Below, piece after piece: positions 62,796 through 64,000 of a stretch of DNA of 64,000 nt. The DNA lies in contig NC_089826.1 in NCBI RefSeq assembly GCF_035046505.1, positions 83,028,254 to 83,092,253 on the forward strand, in the 5' to 3' direction. The first letter of the stretch is position 1. Each line of letters starts with the position of its first letter. The notes under the pieces were generated by a model. That model made no database searches and was not told the DNA's origin. It was given only the letters and a program-made list of their open reading frames with translations. The stretch is from Tiliqua scincoides. Taxonomy: Eukaryota > Chordata > Lepidosauria > Squamata > Scincidae. The position numbers and the translations under genes are program-made.

Positions 62796-63129
62796 TGACT
62801 GCTGGTTGTTGGGACTCATGCAAAGAACCCTGGATTAGATAAACCTTGATCTGATCCAGCAAGGCACATTTCTTTTGTATTAAAGTAAGGATCATTGAAC
62901 ACAGATTGGTTATTATGCCTGAAGTGCTCAGCAGTTCTGAGTAGACACTCTTGCTGGTAATTTTTAAATATGTCAGAAGGTTGTGGAGATTTTAGTAAAG
63001 AAAAAATAGACCTTAAAAGACTAATGTCAGCTCAGTTTTATAAGCCTCCAGAAGGCCACCCAGTTCCCTAAAGCTAATAGGAGTCTTTATTGATTTTTTT
63101 TAAAAAAAATATGCTATATAAAAATATAT

Positions 63130-63300
63130 ATAGGAGTCATACCTCGGTGGTAGAATACAGTACATGCTTTTCATAAAGGCCCAGGTACAATTCCTGGAAT
63201 CTCCAGCTAAAAAGATCTCAGTAGAACAGAGAAAGACCTTTGCCATGGAGGGGTGTTGCAGGTTGGAGTAGACAGAACTGGGTTAGTTCTATAGGACTCC
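63130..63300 (+). repeat. tRNA-derived SINE
   Basis: The head gtcatacctcggtggtagaat (A-box-like) and aggtacaattcctgg (B-box-like) precede ctccagctaaaaagatctca. This is the reptile tRNA-type SINE seen in reverse at 15600-15722. Confidence 0.7.
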
Positions 63301-63371
63301 ATACAGGACAGCTTCATGGTGTTTACTTAAGGGAAGAATGATCAGAAATTTGTGAGCCCTAATCCCTAAAG

Positions 63372-63726
63372 CAGTGTTTCTCAAACTGTGGGTCAGGACC
63401 CACTAGGTGGGATGCAATCCAATTTCAGGTGGGTCCCCATTCATTTCACTATTTTATTTTTATTAAACTTGACGCTACCCTGGTATGTGACTATATTTGA
63501 GGAAATGTTACAGATCTGTACATTGAACAGGGTACTATGTATATGCTTCTAATACTGACAGTCAATGGGGCTTACTCCTGGATAAGTATGGGTAGGATTT
63601 CAGCCTAGGATTGTTAAAAATTTTCCTGCTTGATGAAGTCATTTTCAGTCATATCACTTCTGGTGGGTCCTGACAGATTCCCATTCTAAAAAGTGGGTCC
63701 TGGTGCTAAAAGTTTGAGAACCAGTG
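63372..63726. mobile_element. non-autonomous hAT element (TTCTCAAAC family), 355 bp
   Basis: Ends cagtgtttctcaaactgtg and gtttgagaaccagtg. The target duplication CCCTAAAG is perfect (63364-63371, 63727-63734). It carries the same internal gtcaatggggcttactcctg module as 20506-21051. Confidence 0.92.
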
Positions 63727-63821
63727 CCCTAAAGATAAGGTCATCACCATTTTGGATGATCTTTCCTGTGCATGATCCAAGATTAATTGAACACAAATCA
63801 TTTAGTAAGGCACTGGGCAAA

Positions 63822-64000
63822 TCCGCCCAACACTCAATTTTAGTGGATGTCCCCTGGTTCTGGTATTATGTGAGAGTGTAAAGAGCATCTCCCTATCCAC
63901 TCTGTCCATTCCCTGCATAATTTTGTATGTCTCAATCATGTCCCCCCTCAGGCGTCTCTTTTCTAGGCTCAAGAGGCCCAAACGCCATAGCCTTTCCTCA
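63822..64000 (-). repeat. CR1 LINE fragment, cut by window edge
   Basis: cccaacactcaattttagtgg through ctcaggcgtctcttttctagg matches 28710-28880 of the large CR1 copy nearly base for base and continues past the right edge. Confidence 0.85.

Overview
The window is vertebrate nuclear DNA, most likely from a squamate reptile (lizard or snake). The genes are intron-rich with GT-AG splice sites. The intergenic space is packed with CR1 and L2 LINE pieces, tRNA-derived SINEs and many short non-autonomous DNA transposons (hAT, Tigger/mariner and Harbinger-like). The species cannot be fixed from sequence alone.

Three protein genes are readable, in the order LYAR (minus), ZBTB49 (plus), NSG1 (plus). 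This matches the human 4p16 neighbourhood as I remember it. LYAR is complete in eight coding exons (7160-17058; 375 codons plus stop). ZBTB49 is complete in seven coding exons (21730-32476; 761 codons plus stop) with a BTB domain and seven C2H2 fingers. NSG1 is partial: two coding exons (44717-44845, 50508-50624; 82 codons) are seen and the rest lies past the right edge. LYAR and ZBTB49 are head to head, and a CpG-dense segment at about 19845-20010 is the best candidate for a shared divergent promoter. A second CpG island at about 43730-44360 lies just upstream of the first NSG1 coding exon.

Layout: 1-7030 is intergenic with degraded repeats, an L2 reverse-transcriptase remnant, a hAT and a Tigger element. 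7031-17120 is LYAR with repeats in its introns. 17120-21700 is the inter-promoter region, holding a (GGGACT)8 array, a degenerate ~46-bp minisatellite and a ~140-bp tandem duplication. 21730-34880 is ZBTB49, with a 2.4-kb antisense CR1 in an intron and a hairpin-rich Tigger-like element in the inferred 3' UTR. 34880-43700 is repeat-rich intergenic DNA. 43730 to the end is NSG1 and its long introns, full of nested hAT, Harbinger-like and CR1 copies.

The genes do not form a pathway: LYAR is a nucleolar growth regulator, ZBTB49 a transcription factor, NSG1 a neuronal endosomal membrane protein. The unusual content is the transposon record: about ten copies of a Harbinger-like MITE with 3-bp target duplications, several hAT families with intact 8-bp target duplications, a two-element composite, and clear nested insertions that give relative ages. 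I saw no undescribed protein system.
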